From NCBI RefSeq assembly GCF_002356295.1, contig NZ_AP018042.1:3628361-3692360 (forward strand): a DNA stretch of 64,000 nucleotides, in the 5' to 3' direction. Made by a program: the position numbers and the translations under genes. Under the pieces are notes generated by a model that was not told where the DNA came from, ran no database searches, and saw nothing but the letters and a program-made list of their open reading frames with translations. Positions 18,750-27,760 of this stretch are shown piece by piece. Within the stretch, counting starts at the first letter, position 1, and each line of letters begins with the position of its first letter. This DNA is from Labilibaculum antarcticum (GTDB lineage Bacteria > Bacteroidota > Bacteroidia > Bacteroidales > Marinifilaceae).

Positions 18750-20192
18750 ATGAAAATGTTCAAAAATAAATTGCAAGGCTTTAGTATTGTGGGAGTTGTT
18801 TTGATTGTGTTGTTGATAGGATGCACAAAAAAAACGGTTTGGGATATCCGCGATTTTGGCGCTGTTAATGATAATACAACGATTAACACCTCTTTTATTC
18901 AGAATGCCATTGACGAATGCAGTAAAGCTGGCGGAGGTATAGTTTTGATTAGTGATGGAAAGTATATTTCAGGAACCATTCTTCTGAAGGATAATGTCAA
19001 CTTGAAAATTGCAGAAGGGGCTCAACTGTTAGGGAGTGCAAATCCAAAGGATTATCAAACCATTGATCCTTTTACCGATGCAGTAGGACAACAACGAGGG
19101 AAATGTTTGGTTGGTGCTTTAAACGCCAAGAATATTGCAATTAGCGGCAAGGGAATTATTGATGGTAGAGGTCATCTTTTCAAGACTGCTGAGTTGGCTA
19201 AAACAATGAAAAAAATGGGTGTAGACAAAAGCAGATTGAAGGAGTTTGCAAATAATCGTCCCTTTTTGGTTCGTTTTGTTAAATCTTCACGAATTACGGT
19301 TACTGAGATTTTCTTAAGACAATCAGCAGCCTGGACTCTTCATTTATTTCAATGCGAGCAAATTAAAATTGATGGCATTGATATATACAACCATGCTCAT
19401 AAAAATAATGATGGAATCGATATGGACTCAAGCAAGGATGCAGTAATTACAAATTGTAATATAGATACTGGTGATGATGCAATCTGCTTTAAAACAACCA
19501 GTCCGATTGCGACCGAAAATATTACAGTTAGCGATTGTCGTTTGAAAAGTGATTGGGGAACCATCAAGTTTGGAACCGAATCCATGGGCGATTTTCGCAA
19601 TATCACGATAAAAAATTGTTACATCCACGAGACTCGCGGTGGCGGAATTAAAATTTTAAGTGTAGATGGTTCTAATATCAGTAATATTAGAATTGACAGT
19701 ATTCAGATGGAGAAAGTGGATATGCCAATTTTTATTCGATTGGGTGAACGACTTCGTACCTATCGCGATGCTCCAAAGCAAAAGGTTGGAAGCATTACGG
19801 ATGTGTTTATCAGTAATGTGGATGCTACCACATGGAATTTGGAAGAATCGAGAGTTTCTCCTCCTTCGGGAATTTTAATGACAGGCACAGCAAACCATAA
19901 AATTGGAACTGTGAAATTGGAGAATATTCATATTCATTTGCCTGGTGGCGGATTAAAGGAACACAGCCAGGTGATTGTGCCTGAGGCTGAAACGAAGTAT
20001 CCTGAATTTAGTTTTTTTGGTGTGCTTCCTAGTTATGGTATCATGGGGCGCCACATCCAATCTCTTCAAGCAAAAAATCTACAAATAAATATAGAAACAA
20101 AAGATTTTAGAAAGCCTGTGTTGATGGAAGATGTGGTAAATCAGGATGTGGAAAATGTCAAAATTAATGGTGAAAAGTATCAAATTCAATAA
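18750..20192 (+). CDS. Glycoside hydrolase family 28, lipoprotein
   Basis: 480 residues with a lipobox L-L-I-G-C25, so probably an anchored lipoprotein, unlike the first GH28 of the operon. The mature part opens with VWDIRDFGAVNDNTTINTSF. The catalytic signatures are N-N-D-G (219-222), G-D-D (241-243) and T-I-K-F-G (271-275), corresponding to NTDG, DD and RIK of polygalacturonases. A short insertion at about 145-168 is absent from the first GH28. The beta-helix repeats continue to near the end. Two different GH28 enzymes in one operon suggest that two distinct uronate linkages are cleaved, possibly after desulfation by the neighbouring sulfatases. Confidence 0.9.
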   Translation: MKMFKNKLQGFSIVGVVLIVLLIGCTKKTVWDIRDFGAVNDNTTINTSFIQNAIDECSKAGGGIVLISDGKYISGTILLKDNVNLKIAEGAQLLGSANPKDYQTIDPFTDAVGQQRGKCLVGALNAKNIAISGKGIIDGRGHLFKTAELAKTMKKMGVDKSRLKEFANNRPFLVRFVKSSRITVTEIFLRQSAAWTLHLFQCEQIKIDGIDIYNHAHKNNDGIDMDSSKDAVITNCNIDTGDDAICFKTTSPIATENITVSDCRLKSDWGTIKFGTESMGDFRNITIKNCYIHETRGGGIKILSVDGSNISNIRIDSIQMEKVDMPIFIRLGERLRTYRDAPKQKVGSITDVFISNVDATTWNLEESRVSPPSGILMTGTANHKIGTVKLENIHIHLPGGGLKEHSQVIVPEAETKYPEFSFFGVLPSYGIMGRHIQSLQAKNLQINIETKDFRKPVLMEDVVNQDVENVKINGEKYQIQ

Positions 20193-20211
20193 CAGAATAA
20201 ATAGAAAACTT

Positions 20212-21774
20212 ATGTGTTGTAAATTGAAAAGTATCAGTGCTTTGCTTCTAGTAATGAGCTTGTTTGTGTTTTCGAATGCGAAACTTGTTGCTGCAAAGAA
20301 GACCAAAAAACAAAATGTATTACTCATTTTTACTGATGATCATCGGTATTCGGGTGTTCATGCATTGGGAAAACAAGATGTGAAAACACCAAATATTGAT
20401 GCTTTGGCTGATAATGGGATTGTATTCACAAATACTTATTTGATGGGCGCTTTTTCTGGAGCGACCTGTATGCCAAGTCGTGCCATGTTACTGACTGGGC
20501 GTCAGTTGTTCAGGTTAAAAGGTCAAGGACGCGAGATTCCTGAAGATCAAACTACAATTGGCGAGACATTTAAACAGGCTGGTTACAATACCAACATGGT
20601 TGGGAAATGGCATCAGGATACCAAATCCTTGGTACGATCGTTCGATTCCGGTTCTACAGTTATGGGAATTGGTGTTTACCTAACTGATCACTATCGTATG
20701 CCTCTGTGGGATTGGGATAAGGAAGGAACTTTCGACAAAAAAGATGCTTACTTGTTGGAGTATGATGAAAATGGGAAAACGGTTCGCCGGGCAATCACTA
20801 AAGATGATAAAAGAGGCCCAATAGGTACCGAGAAAACAGCACCACATACTTCCGAAATTTTTGCTGATAACGCGATAAACTACATCAAGGATTATAAGGA
20901 GAAAGATCCATTCTTTATGTATTTGGCTTTTCATGCGCCACACGATCCTCGTCAGGCACCCAAAAAATATCGCGATATGTATCCAGCTGACAGCATTCAG
21001 TTGACTCCGTCGTATATGCCTCAACACCCATTTGATAACGGCCACATGGTTTTACGCGATGAAGCATTGGCTCCATGGCCAAGAACAGCAGAGATTGCAC
21101 GTCAGCAATTGGCAGATTATTATGCGATTATTACCCATTTGGATGCTCAGATTGGACGCGTAATTGCGTCACTGAAAGAAAGCGGACAATATGAGAATAC
21201 ATTAATTGTTTTTGCAGGAGATAGTGGATTGGCTGTTGGTTGTCATGGTTTAATGGGAAAACAAAGTGTTTACGATGAGGATGGCATTCATGTTCCGTTT
21301 ATAATTTCAGGTGCTAATGTGGCCGATAAAGGGAAACGAATTGATGCTCTAAGTTATACGTTCGATATTTTTCCAACTATTTGTGATCTAACAGGTTTGT
21401 CCATTCCTGAATCTGTTGATGGCAAAAGTTTAGTGCCGGTTATTAAGGAAGAAAAAGAGCAAATCAGAGATTATACCTACCATGCATACCGTCAGCATCA
21501 AAGAGCTTATCGTAAAGGAGATTACAAGCTGATTGAGTTTGTACGAGCTAAAGATTACGATAGAAAGTCAAAAAGCGAGATTGTATCGGGTTCAAGAGTT
21601 ACGCTATTGTTCAATTACAAGAAGGATCCTTGGGAAACAACTAACTTGGCTTTTCTGCCAGAATACAAAGAAGTGTTGGAAGGAATGCAGAAAGAAATGA
21701 AAGAAAAGGCTGTTGAATTAGGCGATTATAAAGAACACGTTGATTATGCCTATGATTTTTGGGATTTTTATTAA
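20212..21774 (+). CDS. Sulfatase, formylglycine-dependent
   Basis: The ATG at 20212 is preferred because a signal peptide follows directly (MCCKLKSISALLLVMSLFVF); the longer open frame from 20146 would overlap the GH28 gene. The resulting 520-residue protein has QNVLLIFTDDHRYSGVHALG and the formylglycine motif C86-M-P-S-R, then GKWHQD and FAGDSGLAVGCHG. It is the last gene of the six-gene operon, followed by a clear terminator at 21798-21836. The CMPSR variant with the GDSGLAVG block recalls sulfatases from fucoidan- and ulvan-type clusters, but I cannot assign the subfamily with certainty. Confidence 0.92.
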   Translation: MCCKLKSISALLLVMSLFVFSNAKLVAAKKTKKQNVLLIFTDDHRYSGVHALGKQDVKTPNIDALADNGIVFTNTYLMGAFSGATCMPSRAMLLTGRQLFRLKGQGREIPEDQTTIGETFKQAGYNTNMVGKWHQDTKSLVRSFDSGSTVMGIGVYLTDHYRMPLWDWDKEGTFDKKDAYLLEYDENGKTVRRAITKDDKRGPIGTEKTAPHTSEIFADNAINYIKDYKEKDPFFMYLAFHAPHDPRQAPKKYRDMYPADSIQLTPSYMPQHPFDNGHMVLRDEALAPWPRTAEIARQQLADYYAIITHLDAQIGRVIASLKESGQYENTLIVFAGDSGLAVGCHGLMGKQSVYDEDGIHVPFIISGANVADKGKRIDALSYTFDIFPTICDLTGLSIPESVDGKSLVPVIKEEKEQIRDYTYHAYRQHQRAYRKGDYKLIEFVRAKDYDRKSKSEIVSGSRVTLLFNYKKDPWETTNLAFLPEYKEVLEGMQKEMKEKAVELGDYKEHVDYAYDFWDFY

Positions 21775-21797
21775 TCAAGACATTGAATAACTGAAAG

Positions 21798-21836
21798 CTG
21801 CGCTTGATCTTTTTGTAGATTGAGCGCAGTTTTTTT
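21798..21836 (+). terminator. Terminator of the GH28/sulfatase operon
   Basis: Stem of 13 pairs (CTGCGCTTGATCT at 21798-21810 with 21817-21829, two G-U pairs) around a six-base loop, followed by seven T residues. It separates the operon from the convergent MFS gene. Confidence 0.85.
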
Positions 21837-23016
21837 ATTTCTCCACTTTTATCATAAAAAACACACTAATTCCACCCAGTACAAAGAAGATTCCACCCGC
21901 CAGCATCAAAGCAGATGAAAGGTTGAAATGATCGGTGTACCAACCCAAAAATGGACCAATAATGGCAAAACAAATTCGAATGATAAAATTTCGAACGGAA
22001 AGAACCGTTGCCCTCATTTCCGATTCTGTAATTTGATTGATGTAATTTTTTAAAACAGGAGTTGCAATTCCACGCACAAAATAGAAAAAGAAAAGTACGC
22101 CAACGCCAATCAAAGAATTAAACCATCCCGTTAAAATAAAGCCAGCCGATACTCCTATCACAATAAAAATTGAAGTTCCTTTTTTTCCAAAAAAGCCTTC
22201 CACTTTATGTGCCGAAAGGGCTGTAATGCCAACCGTTAGGTTCAAAAGCGTCCAGATTACACCAATGGTACTAACTTCCATATCTAAATCACGCAAGTAA
22301 GGCTGAATAAACCATGCCAGTGTTAGTGTTGCGCATCCAATTACAGAGGACAACACAATGTTCCAACGTAATTTGGCATTGTCCCAAAGCGAGAATTTCA
22401 CAATACTTAGAATATGATTAAATCCAACTTTTAATTTTATGGAATTCTGATTAGGATCGACTAATAGGATGGAAGCAGGAATGGCTATGAATGCAATAAA
22501 TGATTGGAAGATGAAGGGTGTTCGTAAGCTAATTAAAGCCAAACTACCTCCTGCAATTCCTGCTAGAGCTTCAGCGAAATTTCCAACAGACATCACTCTG
22601 CTTTCCTGCTTTAGATATTCCTTTTCCTTACCCATTTTCAAAAGACTATCATATAGCATTGCAGAATCGGAACCAGATATAAAACTACTGCCAATTCCAA
22701 GTATTAATTCGGCGATTAGAAAGCCCGAGAAACCAGAGCTGAAAGAATAAACAACAAAACCCAAACAACCTAGAATCGAACCTAAAATCAATGATTTTTT
22801 TCTGCCCCAAACATCGGCAATGTATCCCGAAGGAATTTCCAAGGCTACCACTGCCACAGAATAAATCCCCTTTAAAGTAAGCACATCCTGCATGCTCAAA
22901 CCATTCTCCTGATAAAAAAGAACAATAATGGGCATGGTTAGCATGAACCACTTGGCAATTTTAATCAAATACAGTTTGGAAATATTTCCGGAAATTGATC
23001 TTGTCATCGCTTTCAT
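21835..23016 (-). CDS. MFS transporter
   Basis: 393 residues with about 12 hydrophobic segments. The loop after TM2 carries the MFS motif A variant GYIADVWGRKKSLILGS. This is a typical major facilitator of the drug/sugar exporter type, located in the inner membrane. It points leftward, convergent with the polysaccharide operon, and shares the terminator region at 21798-21836. Its substrate cannot be read from the sequence. Because of its position it might export or import products of glycan breakdown, but it might equally be unrelated. The 298-base gap to the next gene at 23315 shows no further features. Confidence 0.87.
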   Translation of the reverse strand: MKAMTRSISGNISKLYLIKIAKWFMLTMPIIVLFYQENGLSMQDVLTLKGIYSVAVVALEIPSGYIADVWGRKKSLILGSILGCLGFVVYSFSSGFSGFLIAELILGIGSSFISGSDSAMLYDSLLKMGKEKEYLKQESRVMSVGNFAEALAGIAGGSLALISLRTPFIFQSFIAFIAIPASILLVDPNQNSIKLKVGFNHILSIVKFSLWDNAKLRWNIVLSSVIGCATLTLAWFIQPYLRDLDMEVSTIGVIWTLLNLTVGITALSAHKVEGFFGKKGTSIFIVIGVSAGFILTGWFNSLIGVGVLFFFYFVRGIATPVLKNYINQITESEMRATVLSVRNFIIRICFAIIGPFLGWYTDHFNLSSALMLAGGIFFVLGGISVFFMIKVEK

Positions 23017-23314
23017 TTGAGTTGCAAAGATACTCGCAGAATTGAATTAGAAAAGCCTTTCTTTGCGATTGTTTAGGCCTGTTTGAATTCTGGTGTGGGA
23101 AAGATTGAATGGCTTTAGTGTTCATATAGAGTATTATATGTCTTGATGCAACTCATATGTCCTTTTTTTTGGCATTCAATCAAGCTATTCGTAAATCTGA
23201 ATAAAATGGTGATGGTGGCGAAGATATTTTGTGTAAATTAGAAGAAGTGGTGTTGGTTATGTGGGCTGTAGTATAATAGACGAGAGAGGTTATCAAATCT
23301 AAAACACTTGAACT

Positions 23315-25129
23315 ATGGGAATGACATTAATCGAGAAGATTTTAGCAAATCACTCCAAAGAGAGTGTTGTAAAACCTGGCGATATTGTTGATATCGAAAT
23401 TGACATTCGTGCTGCCCGCGATTTTGGTGGGGCCAATGTGGTTAAAAATATCCAGGAGCATAATTTGAAGATTGCCGATCCGAAAAAAACTTATTTTACA
23501 TTTGATTGTAATCCGACTGGTTCGGATCAAAAATATGCTGTAAATCAGCAAATCTGCAGATTGTTTGCACGAGATAATGGTGTAAAAGTATTCGATATCA
23601 ATATCGGTATTGGAACTCATGTCTTACTGGAACAAGGCCTTGCTTACTCAGGAATAACAGCTGTAACTACAGATTCTCATGCTAATATTTTGGGTGCTGT
23701 TGGAGCATTCGGACAAGGCATGGGCGATAAAGATATTGCAGCAGCCATTCACAATGGGAAAATTTGGTTCAAAGTTCCTAAAACCGTAAAAATAAATTTA
23801 AATGGAAAGCGTCCAGAGGGGATTTATGCCAAGGATATCGTTTTGGGCTTACTGAACCAGTTTGGTGCTAATTCATTACTCGGTTATTCAGTTGAAATTT
23901 ATGGCGAGGAAGTAGATCATCTTACTCTTGATGAAAGAATCACAATTTCATCGATGGCGACGGAAATGGGATGCATCATCATTTTATTTACGCCTAATGA
24001 AGCCATTATGGAATACTCTGAGTATCGCAGTGGAAAGAAACTGGATGTGGTGCGAGCTGATTTTGATGCTGAGTACGATCAGGTGTTTGAAATAGATTTT
24101 GAAAAGTTTGTTCCCCGGGTTTCTTTGCCGGGCGAGCCTCATAATACCGTTCCGGTTAGAAAAGCCAAAGGGGTGAAGATCGATTCTGCTTTTATTGGAA
24201 GTTGCACCAACGGGCGAATGGAAGATTTTCGAATTGCTGCGGGTATCCTAAAAGGGAAAAAGGTGGCTCCGGGTGTCGTTTTTAAAATTGTTCCTGCAAC
24301 CGATGAGATTTGGAATGAATGTTTAAAAGAAGGTATTATTAATATTTTTAAAGAAGCAGGAGCTATGGTTTCTAACGCCGGATGCGCCGGATGCGCTGCA
24401 GGTCAGGTTGGACAAAATGGAGTTGGGGAAGTGACCATTAGCACCGGGAATCGGAACTTTCCTGGCAAACAGGGGAAAGGCAAAGTTTATTTGGCTTCAC
24501 CTGCTACAGTGGCCGCTTCGGCTATTGCCGGTTGCATTGTTCCACACGATGAAATTCCAGAGCTTCCCGTTACATTTGGTACCGGAAAAGCAAAACAAAA
24601 AGAGGTGGGTGCAATGGTTCATTCAGGTGCTGAGTTGCGCGATAAGCCTAAAAGAATTGAAGGGCGTGTGTGGTACATTCCAATTGATAATATCGATACA
24701 GATATGATTTTCCATAATCGCTATCTATCCATTACGGAGATGAAGGAGATGGGACAATATACTTTCGATAATTTGGAAGGATACGAAGAATTCGCACGAA
24801 AAGCCATGCCCGGAGATATTGTGATTACGCACAAAAATTTTGGAAGTGGTAGTTCTCGTCAACAGGCAGTTGATTGTTTTAAAGCATTGGGAATTCAAGC
24901 TATTGTTGCCGAATCTTACGGGGCAATTTACGAGCGGAATGCCATTAATGCAGCTTTTCCAATCGTGACTTGTAACGTGATTTCAAAACTGAATTTAACC
25001 GATGGAGATACGGTTCGTTTGAATTTAGAAACAGGTGAAATTACCAATATATCTAAAAACATCTCGGTACAGGGAGAACGTTTCTCTGAAGTTCAACTAG
25101 AGATTTATCAAAACGGTGGTTTGTTTTAG
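23315..25129 (+). CDS. Aconitase-family hydro-lyase, fused large and small subunits
   Basis: 604 residues. Residues 1 to about 425 correspond to the [4Fe-4S] large subunit of isopropylmalate isomerase/homoaconitase-type enzymes. Cluster ligands are C297 (in GSCTNGR), C357 and C360 (in GCAGC). Residues about 445-604 are the swivelling small subunit with DNIDTDMIFHNRY and KNFGSGSSRQQA, the substrate-binding GSGSSR loop. In most bacteria these are two proteins (LeuC and LeuD); here they are one chain. No leuA, leuB or other leucine genes are nearby, so the substrate is open: isopropylmalate, methylmalate or homocitrate-like acids are all possible. A second paralogue follows at 25250. Confidence 0.88.
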   Translation: MGMTLIEKILANHSKESVVKPGDIVDIEIDIRAARDFGGANVVKNIQEHNLKIADPKKTYFTFDCNPTGSDQKYAVNQQICRLFARDNGVKVFDINIGIGTHVLLEQGLAYSGITAVTTDSHANILGAVGAFGQGMGDKDIAAAIHNGKIWFKVPKTVKINLNGKRPEGIYAKDIVLGLLNQFGANSLLGYSVEIYGEEVDHLTLDERITISSMATEMGCIIILFTPNEAIMEYSEYRSGKKLDVVRADFDAEYDQVFEIDFEKFVPRVSLPGEPHNTVPVRKAKGVKIDSAFIGSCTNGRMEDFRIAAGILKGKKVAPGVVFKIVPATDEIWNECLKEGIINIFKEAGAMVSNAGCAGCAAGQVGQNGVGEVTISTGNRNFPGKQGKGKVYLASPATVAASAIAGCIVPHDEIPELPVTFGTGKAKQKEVGAMVHSGAELRDKPKRIEGRVWYIPIDNIDTDMIFHNRYLSITEMKEMGQYTFDNLEGYEEFARKAMPGDIVITHKNFGSGSSRQQAVDCFKALGIQAIVAESYGAIYERNAINAAFPIVTCNVISKLNLTDGDTVRLNLETGEITNISKNISVQGERFSEVQLEIYQNGGLF

Positions 25130-25137
25130 GAAATTTT

Positions 25138-25230
25138 ACCACAAAGGAGACTCTAAATACTTCGCAAAATTACACAAAGGATTTTTTTTACTTTGTGTTC
25201 TTCGTGATATCCTTCGTTTACCTTAGTGGT
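25138..25230. repeat. Inverted CACAAAG-type intergenic repeat
   Basis: Outer arms ACCACAAAGG (25138) and CCTTAGTGGT (25221-25230) pair with one mismatch. Inner arms ACACAAAG (25172-25179) and CTTTGTGT (25191-25198) pair perfectly. This composition is typical of the CACAAAG/CTTTGTG intergenic elements found dispersed in many environmental genomes. It fills the gap between the two hydro-lyase genes. Confidence 0.6.
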
Positions 25231-25249
25231 TAAGAAATACATAACGATC

Positions 25250-27031
25250 ATGCAAAATTTTACTTTCGTTGAAAAAGTATTGTGGGCAAAATGTGGAAGC
25301 ATTGTTTTTAAAACTCCAGACATTGTCTTGACACACGACAATACAGTTAGTATCAAAAAGACATTTGAAAATATGGGTGGCGAAAAGGTGAAAAATCCTG
25401 ATCAGCTATTGGTTGTATTGGATCACAATGCACCGCCAACCAACGCTAAATTAGCTACCGATTATCAAACGGTTCGGGAATTGGTGCAGGAGCAGGGAAT
25501 CAAGAAATTTTACGATGCAGGCTCAGGTATCTGTCATCAAATCATGTCTTATCATGCCAAACCGGGAATGATAATCGTGGGTAGCGATAGCCATACTTGC
25601 ACGGCAGGTGCATTTAATGCTCTGGCTGTGGGTATCGACCGTACTGAGGCTGCCGGATTGTGGAAAAGGAGCGAAACATGGTTTCGTGTGCCCGAGTCCA
25701 TTAAAATCACTTTAAATGGACAATTGCCAGAAGGCGTTTATGCCAAAGATCTTTCTTTATGGATTATTGGAATGATTGGTTCGGCAGGGGCCAACTACAT
25801 GTCTATTGAATATCATGGCGACGGAGTGAAGAATTTGTCCATTTCTGAGCGCATGACATTGGCAAATCTGGCTTCTGAAATGGGAGCCAAAAATGCCGTT
25901 TTTCCTCCCGATCAGGTTTTGGAAGCGTTTTATGGAGAGAAAGTAAAAGGCATTTGGGCGGATGAAGGAGCACGATATTTTAAAGAATACGAAATTGATT
26001 TAAGCGATCTAGTTCCACTGGTTGCCGCACCGCATCATGTCGATAACGTAAAAAGCATAGCCGAAGTAAAAGGCGTGAAGCTAAATCAGGGCTTAATAGG
26101 AACCTGTACCAACGGGCGATTGGAGGATTTGCGAATTGCAGCCAAGATATTAGATGGAAAACAAGTTGCTGCAGGATTTCAGTTGTTGGTGGCTCCAGCT
26201 TCCAAAGAAATTTATCTGGATGCGATAAAAGAGGGCATTATCACCAAATTGATGAAAGCCGGTGCTACCATTTTGGGTTCTTCCTGCGGTCCGTGTTTGG
26301 GTACCGGACAAGGAATTCCTGCTGATGGATTTACGGTGATCTCAACAGCAAACCGAAATTTTTTAGGTCGAATGGGCAATAAAAATGCTCAAATATATCT
26401 TGCTTCCCCAGCAACTGTTGCCTGTTCTGCACTTACGGGTGAAATAACAGATCCAAGAACAGATGCTTCCTATCAGATAAAATTTCCATTTCAAAAAGAA
26501 CAAAATGCCACAATTCTGATTCAGGAATCGGACAATCGAAAATCAAATGGTGTTTGGGATTACTCCGATGTTGATCATTTAAACACCGACCAGATGTTTG
26601 CAGGAAACTTAACCTACGAAGTTTTGAGTTCCGATCCGGCAGGAATTCACCCCCATTTGTTCAAAGGATTTGATGATTCTTTTGCTGGTAGAGTGGAGGA
26701 AGGTGATATTTTGATTGGCGGGGAAAATTTTGGTTGCGGAAGTTCCCGCGAGCATCCGGCGGTTGGTTTGGCACATGCCGGTGTACGTGCTGTTGTCGTA
26801 AAATCGGTAAACCGGATATTTTATCGGTCAGCAATAAATCAGGGATTATTACTCATTGTAAGCAGAGAAATTGTCGGTTCTTACCAAAAAAATGATGTGC
26901 TTACGCTTGATTTTCAGGAAGGAGTCGTTCATATTGGCGAAAAACGATTCGAAATACCCGCTTTGCCCGATAAACTGCAACAAATAATTAAATCCAAAGG
27001 CCTTGTAAACTGGGTAAGAACTGTGATTTAA
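25250..27031 (+). CDS. Aconitase-family hydro-lyase, fused large and small subunits (second paralogue)
   Basis: The ATG at 25250 (MQNFTFVEKVLWAKCG) is chosen because the nearby in-frame start at 25226 lies within the upstream repeat. 593 residues. The large domain has VGSDSHTCTAGAFNALAVGI and cluster Cys C286 (GTCTNGR), C346 and C349 (SSCGPCLGTG). The small domain begins near residue 430 (DHLNTDQMFAGNLTYEV) and carries GGENFGCGSSREHPAVGL. CGPC and the ENFGCGSSREH loop are closer to typical LeuC/LeuD or homoaconitase than the first paralogue. The two genes are probably co-transcribed and may catalyse related steps of branched-chain or 2-oxoacid elongation. Substrates are not determinable here. 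Confidence 0.88.
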   Translation: MQNFTFVEKVLWAKCGSIVFKTPDIVLTHDNTVSIKKTFENMGGEKVKNPDQLLVVLDHNAPPTNAKLATDYQTVRELVQEQGIKKFYDAGSGICHQIMSYHAKPGMIIVGSDSHTCTAGAFNALAVGIDRTEAAGLWKRSETWFRVPESIKITLNGQLPEGVYAKDLSLWIIGMIGSAGANYMSIEYHGDGVKNLSISERMTLANLASEMGAKNAVFPPDQVLEAFYGEKVKGIWADEGARYFKEYEIDLSDLVPLVAAPHHVDNVKSIAEVKGVKLNQGLIGTCTNGRLEDLRIAAKILDGKQVAAGFQLLVAPASKEIYLDAIKEGIITKLMKAGATILGSSCGPCLGTGQGIPADGFTVISTANRNFLGRMGNKNAQIYLASPATVACSALTGEITDPRTDASYQIKFPFQKEQNATILIQESDNRKSNGVWDYSDVDHLNTDQMFAGNLTYEVLSSDPAGIHPHLFKGFDDSFAGRVEEGDILIGGENFGCGSSREHPAVGLAHAGVRAVVVKSVNRIFYRSAINQGLLLIVSREIVGSYQKNDVLTLDFQEGVVHIGEKRFEIPALPDKLQQIIKSKGLVNWVRTVI

Positions 27032-27132
27032 GCTCTTACTTGCTGGGAGGTGATTTTTACTGAAAAAAAACAAGGAAATACTTGTTTGGGAAGGCAATAA
27101 ATCCCTATATTTGCATCGCCTTTTAAAGGAAT

Positions 27133-27207
27133 GGTCCAGTAGCTCAGTTGGATTAGAGCAATAGCCTTCTAAGCTATAGGTCCCAGGTTCGAGCCCTGGC
27201 TGGATCA
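27133..27207 (+). tRNA. tRNA-Arg(TCT), copy 1
   Basis: The acceptor arms GGTCCAG and CTGGATC pair over seven positions (one G-T). The D-arm (AGCTCAGTTGGATTAGAGCA), anticodon loop CTTCTAA with anticodon TCT, and T-loop GGTTCGAGCC are all normal. Discriminator base A; CCA is not encoded. Confidence 0.96.
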
Positions 27208-27255
27208 CTCATTTTTTTAAAGGCAAAAGAAAAAAAAAAGAAAAAAAACAAGGAC

Positions 27256-27330
27256 GGTCCAGTAGCTCAGTTGGATTAGAGCAATAGCCTTCTAAGCTAT
27301 AGGTCCCAGGTTCGAGCCCTGGCTGGATCA
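27256..27330 (+). tRNA. tRNA-Arg(TCT), copy 2
   Basis: The sequence is identical to the copy at 27133-27207 over all 75 bases, 48 bases downstream. Anticodon TCT. The pair is followed by a terminator at 27333. Confidence 0.96.
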
Positions 27331-27332
27331 CT

Positions 27333-27363
27333 AAAAGGATAACAGAAATGTTATCCTTTTTTT
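27333..27363 (+). terminator. Terminator after tRNA-Arg pair
   Basis: AAAAGGATAACA (27333-27344), loop GAAA, and the exact complement at 27349-27360, continuing into TTT. A clean rho-independent terminator for the tRNA transcript. Confidence 0.9.
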
Positions 27364-27402
27364 GTGCCCTAATGTTCCTTATCACCTTCTGAAATCCTTC
27401 CC

Positions 27403-27595
27403 TCCAAGCCTGCCAATTACAAATTTATAGAAGCCGATGTCGCTGATTTGCAATCAGGGATTCATGAGTTTCGAATTTCCAATTCGATTGTAAAGGAAAT
27501 ACGGATTTAAAATCCTTAACTCCTTACCTGTAAATTACAAATTCACAAGAGCTGCTGTCCCTGATTTGCGAGTTAGGAATTTTTAATTCTATTTA
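27403..27595. repeat. Interspersed repeat, copy A (two sub-units)
   Basis: Contains GATTTGCAATCAGGGATTCA, then AATCCTTAACTCCTTACCTG and AATTACAAATTCACAAGAG before GCTGTCC. The same blocks recur at 41688-41822, 42948-43060 and 44046-44115. This copy contains one and a half units. No reading frame is conserved between copies, so it is a noncoding or fossil element. Confidence 0.7.
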
Positions 27596-27709
27596 AATTT
27601 AACCTTCCATTATATTTTACTTAAATAATTTTCTATTTCATGTTGAAATGTTAAATTTGTTTCTCAGTATGTTACAGTATGATAAAAAGAATAGAATACA
27701 ATATTGAAA

Positions 27710-27760
27710 ATGAAAAGTGATATGGATGCTCTCAGACAAAAAATGATAGAGCAAGATTAA
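27710..27760 (+). pseudogene. Last 16 codons of a tyrosine recombinase
   Basis: MKSDMDALRQKMIEQD-stop. It matches the end of the larger recombinase remnant at 29689-29738 (MKSDMNALRLRMIEQV-stop) at most positions. Only the tail remains here, so a longer integrase gene was lost. Confidence 0.65.

Noticed and set aside
1-21774. SusC/SusD genes
   Set aside because: I looked for TonB-plug and SusD-like frames in this cluster and found none.
22469-22750. Antisense frame across the MFS gene
   Set aside because: Opposite-strand open frame inside a well-supported transporter; no independent support.
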